Shown: positions 10,529-22,032, counted from the stretch's first letter. The stretch: 64,000 nucleotides of DNA from Scortum barcoo (GCA_023238725.1 CM041547.1:22554744-22618743); one strand, 5' to 3'. A program made the numbers and translations. The notes: generated by a model from the letters alone, not told the origin.

Positions 10529-11958
10529 TTTGGTCAATAACAAAAGTTCATCTCAATACTTTGTTATATACCCTTTGTTGGCAATGACAGAGGTCAAACG
10601 TTTTCTGTAAGTCTTCACAAGGTTTTCACACACTGTTGCTGGTATTTTGGCCCATTCCTCCATGCAGATCTCCTCTAGAGCAGTGATGTTTTGGGGTTGT
10701 CGCTGGGAAACATGGATTTTCAAGTCCCTCCAAATATTTTCTATGGGGTTGAGATCTGGAGACTGGCTAGGCCACTCCAGGACCTTGAAATGCTTGGCTT
10801 ACGAAAGCCACTCCTTCGTTGCCCGGGCGGTGTGTTTGGGATCATTGTCATGCTGAAAGACCCAGCCACGTTTCATCTTCAATGCCCTTGCTGATGGAAG
10901 GAGGTTTTCACTCAAAATCTCACGATACATGGCCCCATTCATTCTTTCCTTTACACGGATCAGTCGTCCTGGTCCCTTTGCAGAAAAACAGCCCCAAAGC
11001 ATGATGTTTCCACCCCCATGCTTCACAGTAGGTATGGTGTTCTTTGGATGCAACTCAGCATTCTTTCTCCTCCAAACACAACAAGTTGAGTTTTTACCAA
11101 AAAGTTCTATTTTGGTTTCATCTGACCATATGACATTCTCCCAATCCTCTTCTGGATCATCCAAATGCTTCTCTAGCAAACTTCAGACGGGCCTGGACAT
11201 GTACTGGCTTAAGCAGGGGGACACGTCTGGCACTGCAGGATTTGAGTCCCTGGCGGCGTAGTGTGTTACTGATGGTAGCCTTTGTTACTTTGGTCCCAGC
11301 TCTCTGCAGGTCATTCACTAGGTCCCCCCGTGTGGTTCTGGGATTTTTGCTCACCGTTCTCGTGATCATTTTGACCCCATGGGGTGAGATCTTGCATGTG
11401 GATCCCCAGATCGAGGGAGATTATCAGTGGTCTTGTATGTCTTCCATTTTCTAATAATTGCTCCCACAGTTGATTTCTTCACACCAAGCTGCTTACCTAT
11501 TGCAGATTCAGTCTTCCCAGCCTGGTGCAGGTCTACAATTTTGTTTCTGGTGTCCTTTGACAGCTCTTTGGTCTTGGCCATAGTGGAGTTTGGAGTCTGA
11601 CTGTTTGAGGTTGTGGACAGGTGTCTTTTATACTGATAACGCCAGTTCAACCAACCTTTGCGCCGCCATTAATACAGGTAACGAGTGGAGGACAGAGGAG
11701 CCTCTTAAAGAAGAAGTTACAGGTCTGTGAGAGCCAGAAATCTTGCTTGTTTGTAGGTGACCAAATACTTATTTTGACTGAGGAATTTACCAATTAATTC
11801 ATTAAAAATCCTACAATGTGATTTCCTGGATTCTTTCCCCCCATTCTGTCTCTCATAGTTGAAGTGTACCTATGATGAAAATTACAGGCCTCTCTCATCT
11901 TTTTAAGTGGGAGAACTTGCACAATTGGTGGCTGACTAAATACATTTTTGCCCCACTG
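10529..11958 (-). mobile_element. Tc1-like DNA transposon, left end missing
   Basis: A teleost Tc1-like element inserted in the LINE/gypsy locus. The right terminal inverted repeat is intact: it ends CCCCACTG at 11958 and is followed by the TA target dinucleotide (11959-11960). The opposite inverted repeat is absent. Sequence breaks off just past the transposase 3' end at 10529, directly against LINE sequence, so one whole terminus has been lost. The body encodes a broken transposase. Without a second inverted repeat the copy cannot be mobilised. Confidence 0.9.
10553..11581 (-). pseudogene. Tc1/mariner-family transposase, broken
   Basis: The start ATG (11579-11581) opens MAKTKELSKDTRNKIVDLHQ, followed by a helix-turn-helix DNA-binding region (ESAIGKQLGVKKSTV). 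The catalytic domain is represented by VIWSDETK (first Asp), HDNDPKHTA (second Asp) and a SPDLNPIEN segment near 10770 (third acidic residue). The frame changes near 11370-11395 and again near 11170-11180, and a stop lies near 10799, so no full-length protein can be made. The family usually has about 340 residues, which matches this span. Confidence 0.9.
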
Positions 11959-11960
11959 TA

Positions 11961-12054
11961 CATACCTTTATATAGTGTTCACATTAATCTCTGTTCCTGT
12001 ACATTATATCCATCCTTACACTTGCCATCTGTATATTAATATAGCCCTTCTGTT
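11961..12054 (+). other. Short AT-rich segment between Tc1 end and gypsy RT
   Basis: 94 bp that is neither Tc1 nor gypsy. The simplest reading is the 3' tail of the LINE whose coding fragment lies on the far side of the Tc1 insertion, but no diagnostic motif is seen. Confidence 0.3.
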
Positions 12055-12679
12055 GCAGGTAGATCTGGCGAAGTTCAAGCTTAGAGAAGACCGTCGAGCC
12101 ATGGAATTTAGCGGACAGCTCCTCCATCATAGGCAGTGAGTATTTGTCAGGAATCACTGCTTTGTTTGTCTGTCTGAGGTCAACCTGCTCAATGATGTGA
12201 GCGTCCAGCAGCTTCTGCAGCTTGGCCATGACATCGTCATGTAGGCATAGGGGAAGGCAGCGCAAAGGTTGGATGACAGGGGACACGGCAGGGTCGATGA
12301 GCGGCTGGTGGTTGAAGGTGGAGAGGCAGCCCAGTCCGGCGAAGAGCGACGGCCAGCGGTGCTGCCAGGGCGTAGTCACCATCAGTATGGAAGTACCTGT
12401 GTTGTCTGTGATGGAAAAGCCCAAAGTGCAGAACAGGTCAAACCCCAGGAGGTTGGCTGGAGGTTGGAGAAGGTGCAGGTGCCTACCATGCCAATCTTGG
12501 TGTGGCTGTATCTGTACAGCTCCTCTGTGCCTGCCGTGATCAACTGTTGAGAGGAAGAGCCATCGGACTGTGGACTCACTGAGCAGAGACTTGGAGGCTG
12601 CAGTGTCCACCAGCAGTGGCAGGCACACGCCATCCAACTCCACCATGCACCGCTTAAATTTATTAGTGCTGGAGCCCAC
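12055..12679 (-). pseudogene. pol fragment: protease and reverse transcriptase N-terminus
   Basis: Minus-strand open stretch from 12679. It carries a retropepsin segment, VELDGVCLPLLVDTAASKSL, where the usual active-site DTG reads DTA. It continues into the RT finger region (KLQKLLDAHIIEQVD, DLRQTNKAVIPDKYSLP, FHGSTVFSKLELRQIYLQ). Between IIEQVD and DLRQ about 20 residues normally present in gypsy RT are missing, an in-frame deletion. The RT ends at YLQ, before the catalytic palm, where foreign sequence begins near 12054. It overlaps the end of the gag frame by 17 nt in another frame. Confidence 0.8.
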
Positions 12680-13505
12680 AGTGGATGGTGGTTGGGCTCG
12701 ACGGGCAGGATGGACAAGCTCGGGGGTTTGTGGAGCTGGGCACTGAGCGGCACACTCTAGAGAAGTGGTTTAGTTTACCGCAGCGTTGACATCTCTGTCC
12801 TGTGGCTGGGCAGGTTGGTGTGCGTGTTGGGTGGGAGGAAGAGCCGCAGTTACCACAGGGCCGACGTGCTGTGGCGCCCTGTCGCCCCACAACGTTCACC
12901 CCAAGCTCGTCATGAGCGAAGGCAGGGCTGGAGGGCTGAGTGGCCGAGGCCACCGTCTGTGCAAGCTGAGCGGAGGGTGAGGGAGCAGCGTCAGAGGCCG
13001 CTAGCCGCGATGTCAACAGAGTGGCAGACTTGAGCTGAAAGGCTTACTCTACTGCCTTAGACAGCGGCAGGTCATCTGGCATAAACAGTTTCTCCCGCAG
13101 TTTGGGATCGATCGTGTGCTCTGCTAGCTGGTCCCGAATCATCTCCTCCCCCAAGCGGCCGAATTTGCAGAGGCTAGCCAAACACCGGAGGTCGGCGACA
13201 TAACGTTGGACCGACTCACCCGGCCGTTGGCGGCACTGACGGAAGACAATCCGCAGGACGATAACACTCTGTGGAGCAGTGAAATGTCCGGCCAGTAAGG
13301 CAACACAGTCCGCATATAACGTTGCGGGTCCGAGAGTGTGGAAGATCCGTTGTCCTTCGATCCCCAGGCTATGGATTAGCATAGCCCGAAGCCTCGCATC
13401 GTTAACGAAGGCAGAGGTGAGAAAGGAAACTCCATCCTTGTCGCTAATGTTGTGTCTAAGTACACACGGATGTCGAATGGGCTCACAATCACTTTTTATT
13501 TTCAC
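12663..13505 (-). pseudogene. gag of gypsy element with one internal stop
   Basis: A single minus-strand frame runs from 13505 to 12663 and is interrupted only by an in-frame TAA (13044-13046). It has a retrotransposon gag core (NDARLRAMLIHSLGIEGQRI; RPGESVQRYVADLRCLASLC) followed by two cysteine-rich knuckles; the second, CQRCGKLNHFSRVC, fits Cx2Cx4Hx4C. The N-terminal part usually seen in this family is missing. The frame instead begins inside the 5' LTR, so a deletion appears to have joined the LTR end almost directly to mid-gag sequence. Gag would package element RNA; this copy is truncated. Confidence 0.8.
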
Positions 13506-13599
13506 TTTTGCTCATGCATACCAACCAGGGCTTTTCATGTGCCGGCGTCACTCTAGCGTGATGACGCTACACTAACCATACGTACAGCTGTATGCTACA
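13448..13599 (-). repeat. 5' LTR of gypsy element
   Basis: 152 bp, TG...CA ends, direct-repeat partner of 8742-8893. The right boundary abuts the target-site duplication TACCT (13600-13604). No convincing TGG-type primer-binding site directly follows the LTR on the minus strand, consistent with loss of the leader. Confidence 0.9.
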
Positions 13600-13604
13600 T
13601 ACCT
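13600..13604. repeat. Target-site duplication of the gypsy element, right copy
   Basis: TACCT, identical to 8737-8741. Confidence 0.85.
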
Positions 13605-16600
13605 GTCTTTGGTTCAGTGCAGCAACAGCATTTCCAAGACAAAAGTCAAATCCAGTGCACTGTAATTGTAGAGTTCAGCTTTACCATTTTTGCAGCTTTG
13701 TTCTAATATTGGGATGACAGTGATTCATCTATGTAAGTGTGAAACCTTCCAGTGGTGTATGATATTCCCTTTAGGTGCTTCTTTCTAAGGTCTGCAACAT
13801 TCCTATTTTCTTATAGGCTGTGAATACTCAGTTTGATGATAGCACGATGTCAAAAACTGCTGCCACACCATTCATTTCAGTAAAGGAGAAAAGTAAAGTG
13901 CCAAACCATGAACATGGCAGAATGAAGCAGCTATAAACTGCCCATTTTGTAACGTAAAGCGCCATAAATCCAATTTTAAAAAACACCATAAAACTTCAAA
14001 AACGTGCAGGTCCAATCTAAGCAGCCCCTCCTCTTCGTCGATATATAGCCTCTTTACCCATAACCCCCCTACTAAGGTGGCTAAGTGCTAACAGAAAACA
14101 GCAGTGGGTTTAGAGGTGTGCAGGAGTTGGGGGGTGGGGGGTGAGTTAATTGGGCTTTCAGAGCTGCTAATATGGAAAGAAGGACTGCTTAAAAATTGCT
14201 GAGAGGGAAAGACAGAGGGACATGAAAAGAGGAGAAGAAAGGAGAGGAGGAGATGACCTGTGGCCCCCCGATGTCATACTGGAAACCGCCAGAGGGGGTC
14301 CATTTTAAAAGTCCATAAAGAAATTTAGGAGTTTGGTGGGTGCCAGCATGGCAACCAGGTAGCTGCTGATCTTTCAGCTCAACATGTGTGTGTCCAGGTC
14401 CTTCTGAGCGGTATTCAAAGATGGCTGTCTTCAGGCCTCGTGGCAAGAGCTGATGATGTCTTTTGGCATCAGGAGAGGTAAAACCTGCAGAGGTTGGAGA
14501 TGTAATCTGCAGTTGAGGCTGGAAACTGAAGCAGCCACGCTGATGCTGATTTAGTCTTTTTTTAATGTTCAGCTCTATTTTTTGTGTTTTTCTGTCGACT
14601 TTACTATGGTGTTGATGCTGTTACACAACTCTTCATGCACTTATACAGCAATACAGCAGGACTTTCATCAGCTTCTCTGAAGTAGTGAAACATGTGCTTG
14701 ACATTTACTGTCCACATTCTTAGAAAACATACAGCAGCTCAGCTTTTATTGAAACACTTTGTGATTCTAAAGTTAGAATGAATTAAAACTTTCATGAAAT
14801 CAAGCAATCCTTATTTACCCATCCATATAACAGGGAGCATTTACTACAAGTCATGTTTCTGGCCTCCTCATAATATTAACTCCAATATGCACTTGCTGTT
14901 CTGTTTTAGTCTCCACCAACTCCTGAGGGCAAATCACCTGCTAAATACTCCTCTAAGTTCATCAGCTAGTTGCAAAGTTTGTAGCTTGTTTTGCAGATCT
15001 TTATTACTGGACACAGTAGTGGAAAATTTAGAGCTGAGTGACTATTCTCTGTGGATTAATCACCATGAGCTACCCCCTTGTCATATTACTCATAGACATT
15101 ACGTTGAGTTGTGTCTGACATGATCCTGGGCTGATTATCTAAGGTATCAAATTCTGGGTTAATTCAAATCTATTAATTTCAGATCTCACACTTCAGTTTG
15201 GTTACAGCTTCACTTGGTTCTCTACTATATCACTTTCAGGTTCAGTAAGGAGATTAGTGGTGGCAGACTCTGTATAGGAGAACTAATAAACTAATAAACT
15301 AATAAAATACTAATAAAATTAGAAGTATATCAATTTACAATCAGTCTTATTTGTTATCTCAATTTCAAAATAATGGACGTCTTACCTTTAGCATTTTTAC
15401 AGTGTGATATACATTCACACTCTAACTACGGTTCACCTACAGACACTTGGTGATGTGCAGTAACTTAGGAGGTGCATACTAATGGCCTACTAGAGAGGTG
15501 TTTAGGGAACATCCATAGCTGTACATTGGTAAGTACAACTTTAAAATTAAGATAAGTTTAGTTTATTACAAATTGGCTTGTATTTTTTCACTCAGGTTTT
15601 TCCTTTTTAGTGCTTATACCTTGTTCTGTCATTTTAGTAATTAACTTTGTAAACACTTTGTTATCTTATAGAAACATTATTATTAAGAAAAAATATTCAG
15701 ATAAGACCAAAGTTAGAGGAATATGCATCAGATCAAAAGAAAAGTATGATAAGCTGTAAACAAAATGTAAACAATGAAGCAAGGAAGAGAAGAAGAAGTG
15801 GTCGAGAGGATGGAAAAAGAATGCTGCTCTCTCTCTCTCTCTCTCTCTCTCTCTAAGCTGACTTTACACAAACAACCAGAAGCAGCCCAATAAGAGGTTC
15901 TGGTTTCTAAGGAAGCAGTAAACACACCAGGTATCCCACCATGCTCACTTCTGCTTCTCCTTGATCTTTTGGCGTGTAAAAACCTGTTGCCGCCAGCAAC
16001 ACCAGGCACAGTGAGAGTCCACACACATACATGCACACTGCCGTAGTAAAATCCAATGCTCCAATGTATTTTACTGGAAGTTTCGTGGACACATTAACAG
16101 AATGGCATCAGTAGCAGGGATGTAAATGAGAACTTTCATCTTCTTACATCGCTATATGTAATCTTTTTGTGATATTCTTTCACATTTCACAACAAAAATG
16201 TTGTGCATCAACCAGATTTACAGAGAGTCAACATCCTATCATCAGACTTTCATCGGCTTCTCTGACGCAGTGAAACATCTTCATCAAGACAGACCTTTGT
16301 GATAAAAAAGTCAAAGTTATAATCCTTAAAATTTTCATGAAATCAAATTCAATTTTGAGGTATTGTTTGCCTTTTTATACCTATTTATATATTAACATGC
16401 TGTAATAACCTCTTTTATTTCTAGTTTGCTGTTTATGCACTGGACTGAAAACTCCTACCTAAGAATTAAATATTAACATGTGCATGTAATTCAACATTAC
16501 TGTTTTTCATTTTATATCAGCCTCATAGTTTACTGTTCACTATACCATTGTTGAGTTAGAGTCACTAAAAAGTTACAGTGATTGCAAATCCAACATTTCT

Positions 16601-18905
16601 TACTGCTACTTCACATGAAAACAGTTGAACTAGTCAAACACAGGATGACTTTTATTGTGAAAGAGTTACAAGCAATATGTGTGTTTATCGGCAAGAGTGG
16701 CGCTGCTTTGCTGGTTTATCAAAAATGTGTCCAAAAAACGAGCTGTCATATGTAGACCTGCAGGCTCTCATGATCATAACTTAATAATTAAATAAGGTTA
16801 AGTATGTTTGTAAAACGAAAACAAAAACTACACATATGTTTCATTTGCATGTATTATATTATCTTAACTGTATCATATTTATAACCCACAAAATCCACCA
16901 TGGATCTCTTCTAATGTTGGCTTTTTAGTTACATGTGCAGCCCTGTAAAGCAGGTACCTGCCTTGGGACCCGACAGCCCTATAAACCCAGGGATGACTAT
17001 GTGGCATTTGGTGTGTGGTAATATGATTTATTTTAACTTTGTTAAGGAATATAGGAATATGCACTACCAAAGCACAGTATCAACTGATATACAAAGGGCC
17101 TTCAGATGGGTCTTGCTTCATTACTTGCTCTTGTGGCCCTATGGGGGGTTTCATAGGGGCAAGACAGCAGGACCCCCTTGCACAGTGACCCCTAAAACCA
17201 TATCCGTGAATACTTTTGATCTTTTCTTATATGTTCATTGGTGGTGAATATTTCTTCTGAGTACCTTATCTTGCCACCATTAGGAGCAGTCTTGGCCTTG
17301 TGGGAAACGATGTATGTCAAAGGCCACTGAAAACAGGAATTTGTTTTTAATTTGACTAAATTTTATTGCTGCCAAGACATATGACGTGAACAGCTTCACA
17401 TTGAGTAAGCTCATGTTGTAGGACTGGTCTAATCTGCATTATCACACACGGTTTAGAAAAAAAACCTGAAATTTCTTCATGTTTTGAGAACAATATGACT
17501 CAGTGAAAGTGGAGACAGAACAGTACTGTGCATGTATTTCACCCTTAAACATTTTCTGCTCTCCACTGGAGCTGCGAGAAATATCTGGATATGATGTCAT
17601 GTAATAGATGACTAGCCACCAACCCACAGGCTGGGGAAATATATACCAAGCTACAAAATGCAGCCAGGAATGTGGAGAGCATTACAGACAGCTGTTTTGA
17701 AACGAGTTACAGTGTTTTAATGAAGTTTTCCTTTAAAAGAGGAGCACCAGTGTTAGTAACGTTAATAGTAGCACAGCAACAACTGAACAACCGCTTAAAT
17801 GCCCAGTATCTCTTCTGTCTTTACCCGGCTACTAAATGAAAAGGTTGGAGGCTTTTAAATGCCTCATCACACCTGCTGCGAAACACAAAGAATGTTAAGA
17901 GCTGAGCAGAGGTGGTGTGGAAAAGAAGGAAATTACATTTTGATGGACACTTTGATATTTATTTCTCAATGGACAGAGCAGCCACGTCATTGCAGGTTTT
18001 TTTTTTCAGCCTTGAAGTCCATCTTTTCCTTTTCTTGTTTTTGACAATTCAGAGAAAAATAGACATAAATGTCAACATACTGAACGTCTGTAAACAGTAA
18101 AGGACTATATTGTATGCGAGAAAGAAAGGAAGACAAGAGTAAAGAAAGAAAGCAAGAAAGGAGATCAGTGGTCAGTCCGCAGGCCGAACATTATAATCTA
18201 CACACACATAGGCAAATACACAACTGTTCATATTCTTTCAGCGCAAGGACCATTAGTTCCCACACACACGCGCAAAGAGAGTCTCTAATTTAATGTGTAT
18301 TTATAGCAATCTGAGTGGCCTGGACGCCAGAGTGGATGGAGGAAAATGTACAGACGTGATTACACACTACTATTCTCAGACGTCCCCCTCCCTTCCTGTA
18401 ACTGGCATGCAAAGATTTTACTGGTTGGAGCTTTTATTCTGAAAGGTCAAGAAGTGAAAACTGTGAAAAACTGCGAAGTGGGCAGATGAGTGATAAAAGC
18501 AGTGGTACTAATATATATTTAGTTACTACTGTAGTCATGTCAGTTAGTAGCATTGCTACTTGTACTGGTTGTAATACTGTAGTATCCAGAAACTAGTAGT
18601 ACCAGTGTTAGTGATAGTTAGGCAGAGGCAGGACTACAATCTACAGTTACAACATTTACAAAAAATAAAAGTTGTGCTATTGTACTGGTCTGTAGTGGTT
18701 AAGTATAAGCTTTGTCCCAATCCCTCACCTATTGTCAAGAGTTTTGTAGAAATGACATTGTCAATACAAGCAGGTTTTCTTCACAGGGTGTCAGGGCCAA
18801 AATTCTGGGGCTTTTTCACCACAAGAAGTTTTCCAGGGGACCAAGTAGTTTTGAAAGCTTTATATACTAAACCTAGGTACTGAAGAATGGAAATGTGTAC
18901 CAACA
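13605..18905. other. Intergenic DNA, no supported gene
   Basis: No protein-like open frame. Content: a (CT)14 run at 15827-15854, a diverged repeat pair at 14661-14803 and 16246-16345, and a degenerate AGT-type trinucleotide stretch near 18503-18612. The rest is unremarkable AT-rich sequence. Confidence 0.55.
15827..15854. repeat. (CT)n microsatellite
   Basis: Fourteen CT units. Confidence 0.95.
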
Positions 18906-19344
18906 TACACTACAGGCCAGAAGTTTGTATTCGCTCCACAAGTTTTTTAAGGTTTGTGCCAGGAATTGCAAGCATTTCTTAAGTTCCAAGCTTTCTTAAG
19001 TTCCAAGCTTTCTTAAGTTCATCAGTAAGAGACTGCTGATTTGTGGGATGGGATGTGCTTTTCTGACTGATCAATCCAATTCATCCCACACAAGCTCAAT
19101 AGGAGAGGGGTCTGGAGACTGAGGGGGCCAAACCATCTTTTGAAGAACACCTTCCTCTTCTTTTTGTGTCTAGGTAACATCAATGTATACCTAAAGGTAA
19201 ATTGAGGAAAATGGTGCATATCAATGAAAGCAAAGTCTGATCATGCAGTAAATACATCCCAAAATACATATAATTCACGCTGGTTTTTAAGACATTTGTG
19301 AACAGAAACTTGAAGTTGCTTCCAAACTTTTGGCCTGTAGTGTA
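18906..19344. mobile_element. Deleted Tc1-like element with both inverted ends
   Basis: Left end TACACTACAGGCCAGAAGTT and right end, read on the minus strand, TACACTACAGGCCAAAAGTT, form inverted repeats that begin with the TA target dinucleotide. At about 439 bp it is far too short for a transposase. Internal segments such as CTCAATAGGAGAGGGGTCTG resemble the transposase 3' coding part of Tc1 elements on the minus strand. A 17-bp unit (CTTTCTTAAGTTCCAAG) is repeated nearly three times near 18975-19020. It is a non-autonomous internal-deletion derivative. Confidence 0.8.
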
Positions 19345-20355
19345 TACCTCATCTAACTAACACTTCAGGAAGGAAGCACATTTCCCAAGGTGTTAAACTA
19401 TAAGATTTACTTCACAGATGAATCAGTCCCACATACACTGTCCTGATACCAGAATGTAGAGAGCTAAATGGGTATTAATCCGCAGCTGAAAATAGTACTT
19501 AAAATACACTATGAACTGAGTGATGTTTGTTGAAAATGATAGTGCCCAGCTGTTTAAGAAAATTACTTTGGAATAAAAAAAAGTGTTCCTGTACAATAGT
19601 TGAATGTGTAAGTAAAGTGTCTGATTCAGACATAGTACTCTCCGATTGTAGCTCAGGGCCTACAGGTTAGGACTCTGCAGGGCTGAACCGAATCACTGAT
19701 TGGTCAAAAGTACAACTTCTGTGTCTCTTCATTCAAAAAATAAGGAAGAACAGGGCTGGTACTATTATTAATATGAGCAGAAACAAAGACTGACATTTCC
19801 TGATATTGTGACACTTGTGACGATAGAGTGAGTCCAATGTCCAACAAAGTCCATTATCAATACTTGCTTGATTACTTTTCACCTCCACATTCAAGGTTTC
19901 AGTGAGATCCTTCAAATGGCGTCAAACAGATTGGAAAGGTTCAGGTGAGAGATCGGAAGTGTCCAATTTGAAATACTTTACACAATGCTTTCTCTCTGTG
20001 TGTATGTGTGAATTGGTATTATGCCTTGAAACACCTGGCCTCAAAACAGGAGGGTAAGAGACATGGTTTCCATTGTGATAGTACACCTGCAGTATACAAA
20101 TTCACAGTTATGATAATTTTCCTTCCATGTGTTCAAATCCTCACGAAAAGGACAGCTCGACACACACATACACACACATTTGCACACAATCACCTTAAGC
20201 TATGATCCTCAACTATGTCCCTGTTCCCCCTTCCCTGTGTGTGTGTGTGTGCTGTATGTGTATTGGCATACCAACAAGAGAGAGAATTTCTGGAAAAGAA
20301 AAGACTAATCTTTCTCACTTGTGTCCATCATCTTCTCTTTCCAGAGGACTGCACA

Positions 20356-20357
<2 letters not shown>

Positions 20358-20393
<36 letters not shown>

Positions 20394-20423
20394 TTTCTTT
20401 CTTTCTTTCTTTCTTTCTTCTTT
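20358..20423. repeat. (CTTT)n microsatellite
   Basis: Tetranucleotide CTTT tract of about 66 bp with two one-base phase slips. Confidence 0.95.
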
Positions 20424-20804
20424 GTCTTCTTTTTATGTCTCATCCCCACCCTTTATACCATAATATCAGAAGGGGAGGTCAAATAAAAGTATATAGCCCA
20501 GCACAGTTAATAAGCTATGGTAACTTAGTCCTTCTTGGACTCTTCAGCTCATCAGTCATTGCTGTAAAGATGGCTGCTAATGGTCAGTGATAGTAAAAGT
20601 TAACATAAACTAAAAAAACTCAAACATAGTTATATGTATATATATATTTTGTTTATTTGTTTGTTTATTCTATACATTAATTCTCAAACACACATACACA
20701 TAAGGACACAGATTCATGCAAGTCCCACCCACACTTACATTACGTCCAGTGTCCTGGTGGAAAAACAGCAGCAGGTTTTTCAATCAGGCAGCCAGCTTAC
20801 ATAT

Positions 20805-20839
20805 ACACACACGCACACACACACGCACACACACACACA
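20805..20839. repeat. (AC)n microsatellite
   Basis: AC repeat with two G interruptions. Confidence 0.9.
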
Positions 20840-21700
20840 TTTCACAGTTTACAGTTACACACAAGTATTCGTCTCAGCATAAACCGAGAAGAGAGAGAGA
20901 GTCTGTGTGTTCTTTGCCCTGGAAAAGAAAAGTAATAAAGAAAAATGAGGAAAATGTGGAAGAAAACTTCTGTTTGTTAAATTCTGTGGTTATTGTAGGA
21001 CTGTAGTGTCACAGAAATTAATGCAAAGGGACCCATTTGTTTCATACGCAGTATGAGTACCTAAAATAATGAGAAAGAAAAAATAAAAACCAGAGATATC
21101 GTCTTTTCTATTCCATGCATTCTTCTTTCCTTGCACCGGTAGCCTCAAGCAGAAATGAGCAGCAGTCTGTGCACCCCCAGATTTTTCAAACTTATAGTCT
21201 TCAGCCCCAACCTACGCTGACTCAGGTGAAATCATTTGAAGTTTGACACAGCTCTCTCTGGAGACACTCTCGGACTCTCGGAGACGAGTCTGCAGTTTTT
21301 TTTTTCACATGTGCCTTTGTACTACACAAGACCAGTAAACACACTTTTATGTGTAAAATCAGCAGAGTTACCCTTTAGGTTTTAGTTGTTCAGCATCAGC
21401 ATACATTTGTCTTTATTCTGTGTTTTTTCTTACTGTCAACAAAACCCATGAAGACCAAAACCAACGTTCTAATCCGTCTGCATTTTCTGATTTCTCTACT
21501 CCATCTGCAGCCCAGAGACCATCTGCTCCAACTGAAGACACAAAACTTTGAAATGGAAAGATACATTATTTCATTTTTAAAGCATAACTTGTGGATTAAC
21601 ACACATTTCTGTGAGTATTTCTTACAGCAGAGCAGTGTATGTGGGATTGAGTCAAAAACTGTAGAATATAATCACACTCGTGAATTCACTCTCAGCTCGT

Positions 21701-21730
21701 GTGAGTGAGTGAGTGAGTGAGTGAGTGTGA
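21701..21730. repeat. (GTGA)n microsatellite
   Basis: About seven GTGA units. Confidence 0.9.
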
Positions 21731-21997
21731 AGAGGACAGTGAGCAGTTCACTTAAGCTCAAACTTATTTCTGAAACTCCCATGAAGTCCCATGTCAGCTG
21801 CCCTCCATCTTGCTGTGTGTATGTGTGGTTTTCTGAAGTCCACCCTGAAAAAGAAAAGAAAAACTCACCACAAAGCAACTAACCTCCCAGTTAAGTTATT
21901 ATTGTCCTCTCTCTCCCCGTGTCTCTCTCTCTTTTTTTCTGTCTGCCTTGGCCGTCCTTTAATCATTTGAACCCCACAACACATGATCAGAGGGCAT

Positions 21998-22000
<3 letters not shown>

Positions 22001-22031
<31 letters not shown>
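22001..22031. repeat. (TG)n microsatellite
   Basis: About 15 TG units. A CA run follows at 22112-22139. Confidence 0.95.

Positions 22032-22032
<1 letters not shown>

Larger units (their letters stand above)
8742..13599 (-). mobile_element. Degenerate Ty3/gypsy LTR retrotransposon with nested insertions
   Basis: A 4858-bp element bounded by two 152-bp direct LTRs and a perfect 5-bp target-site duplication TACCT (8737-8741 and 13600-13604). On the minus strand the domain order is gag with zinc knuckles, aspartic protease, reverse transcriptase N-terminus, then RNase H end and integrase; RT and RNase H ahead of integrase marks the Ty3/gypsy group. The frames are broken by stops and frameshifts, the RT palm including its catalytic YxDD is missing, and the central gap is filled by a LINE fragment and a Tc1-like transposon (10105-12054). 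A poly-C run (poly-G on the coding strand, near 8905-8915) lies close to the 3' LTR and probably belongs to the polypurine tract. It is non-autonomous and dead. Confidence 0.9.

Noticed and set aside
16933..17247. 104-codon plus-strand frame with GPDSPINPG-like start
   Set aside because: Briefly collagen-like by eye, but there is no Gly-X-Y periodicity.
19645..19700. tRNA-like or SINE-head-like words (TAGCTCAGGG...GGTTAGGA)
   Set aside because: No proper B box or cloverleaf could be formed; the A-box match is partial.
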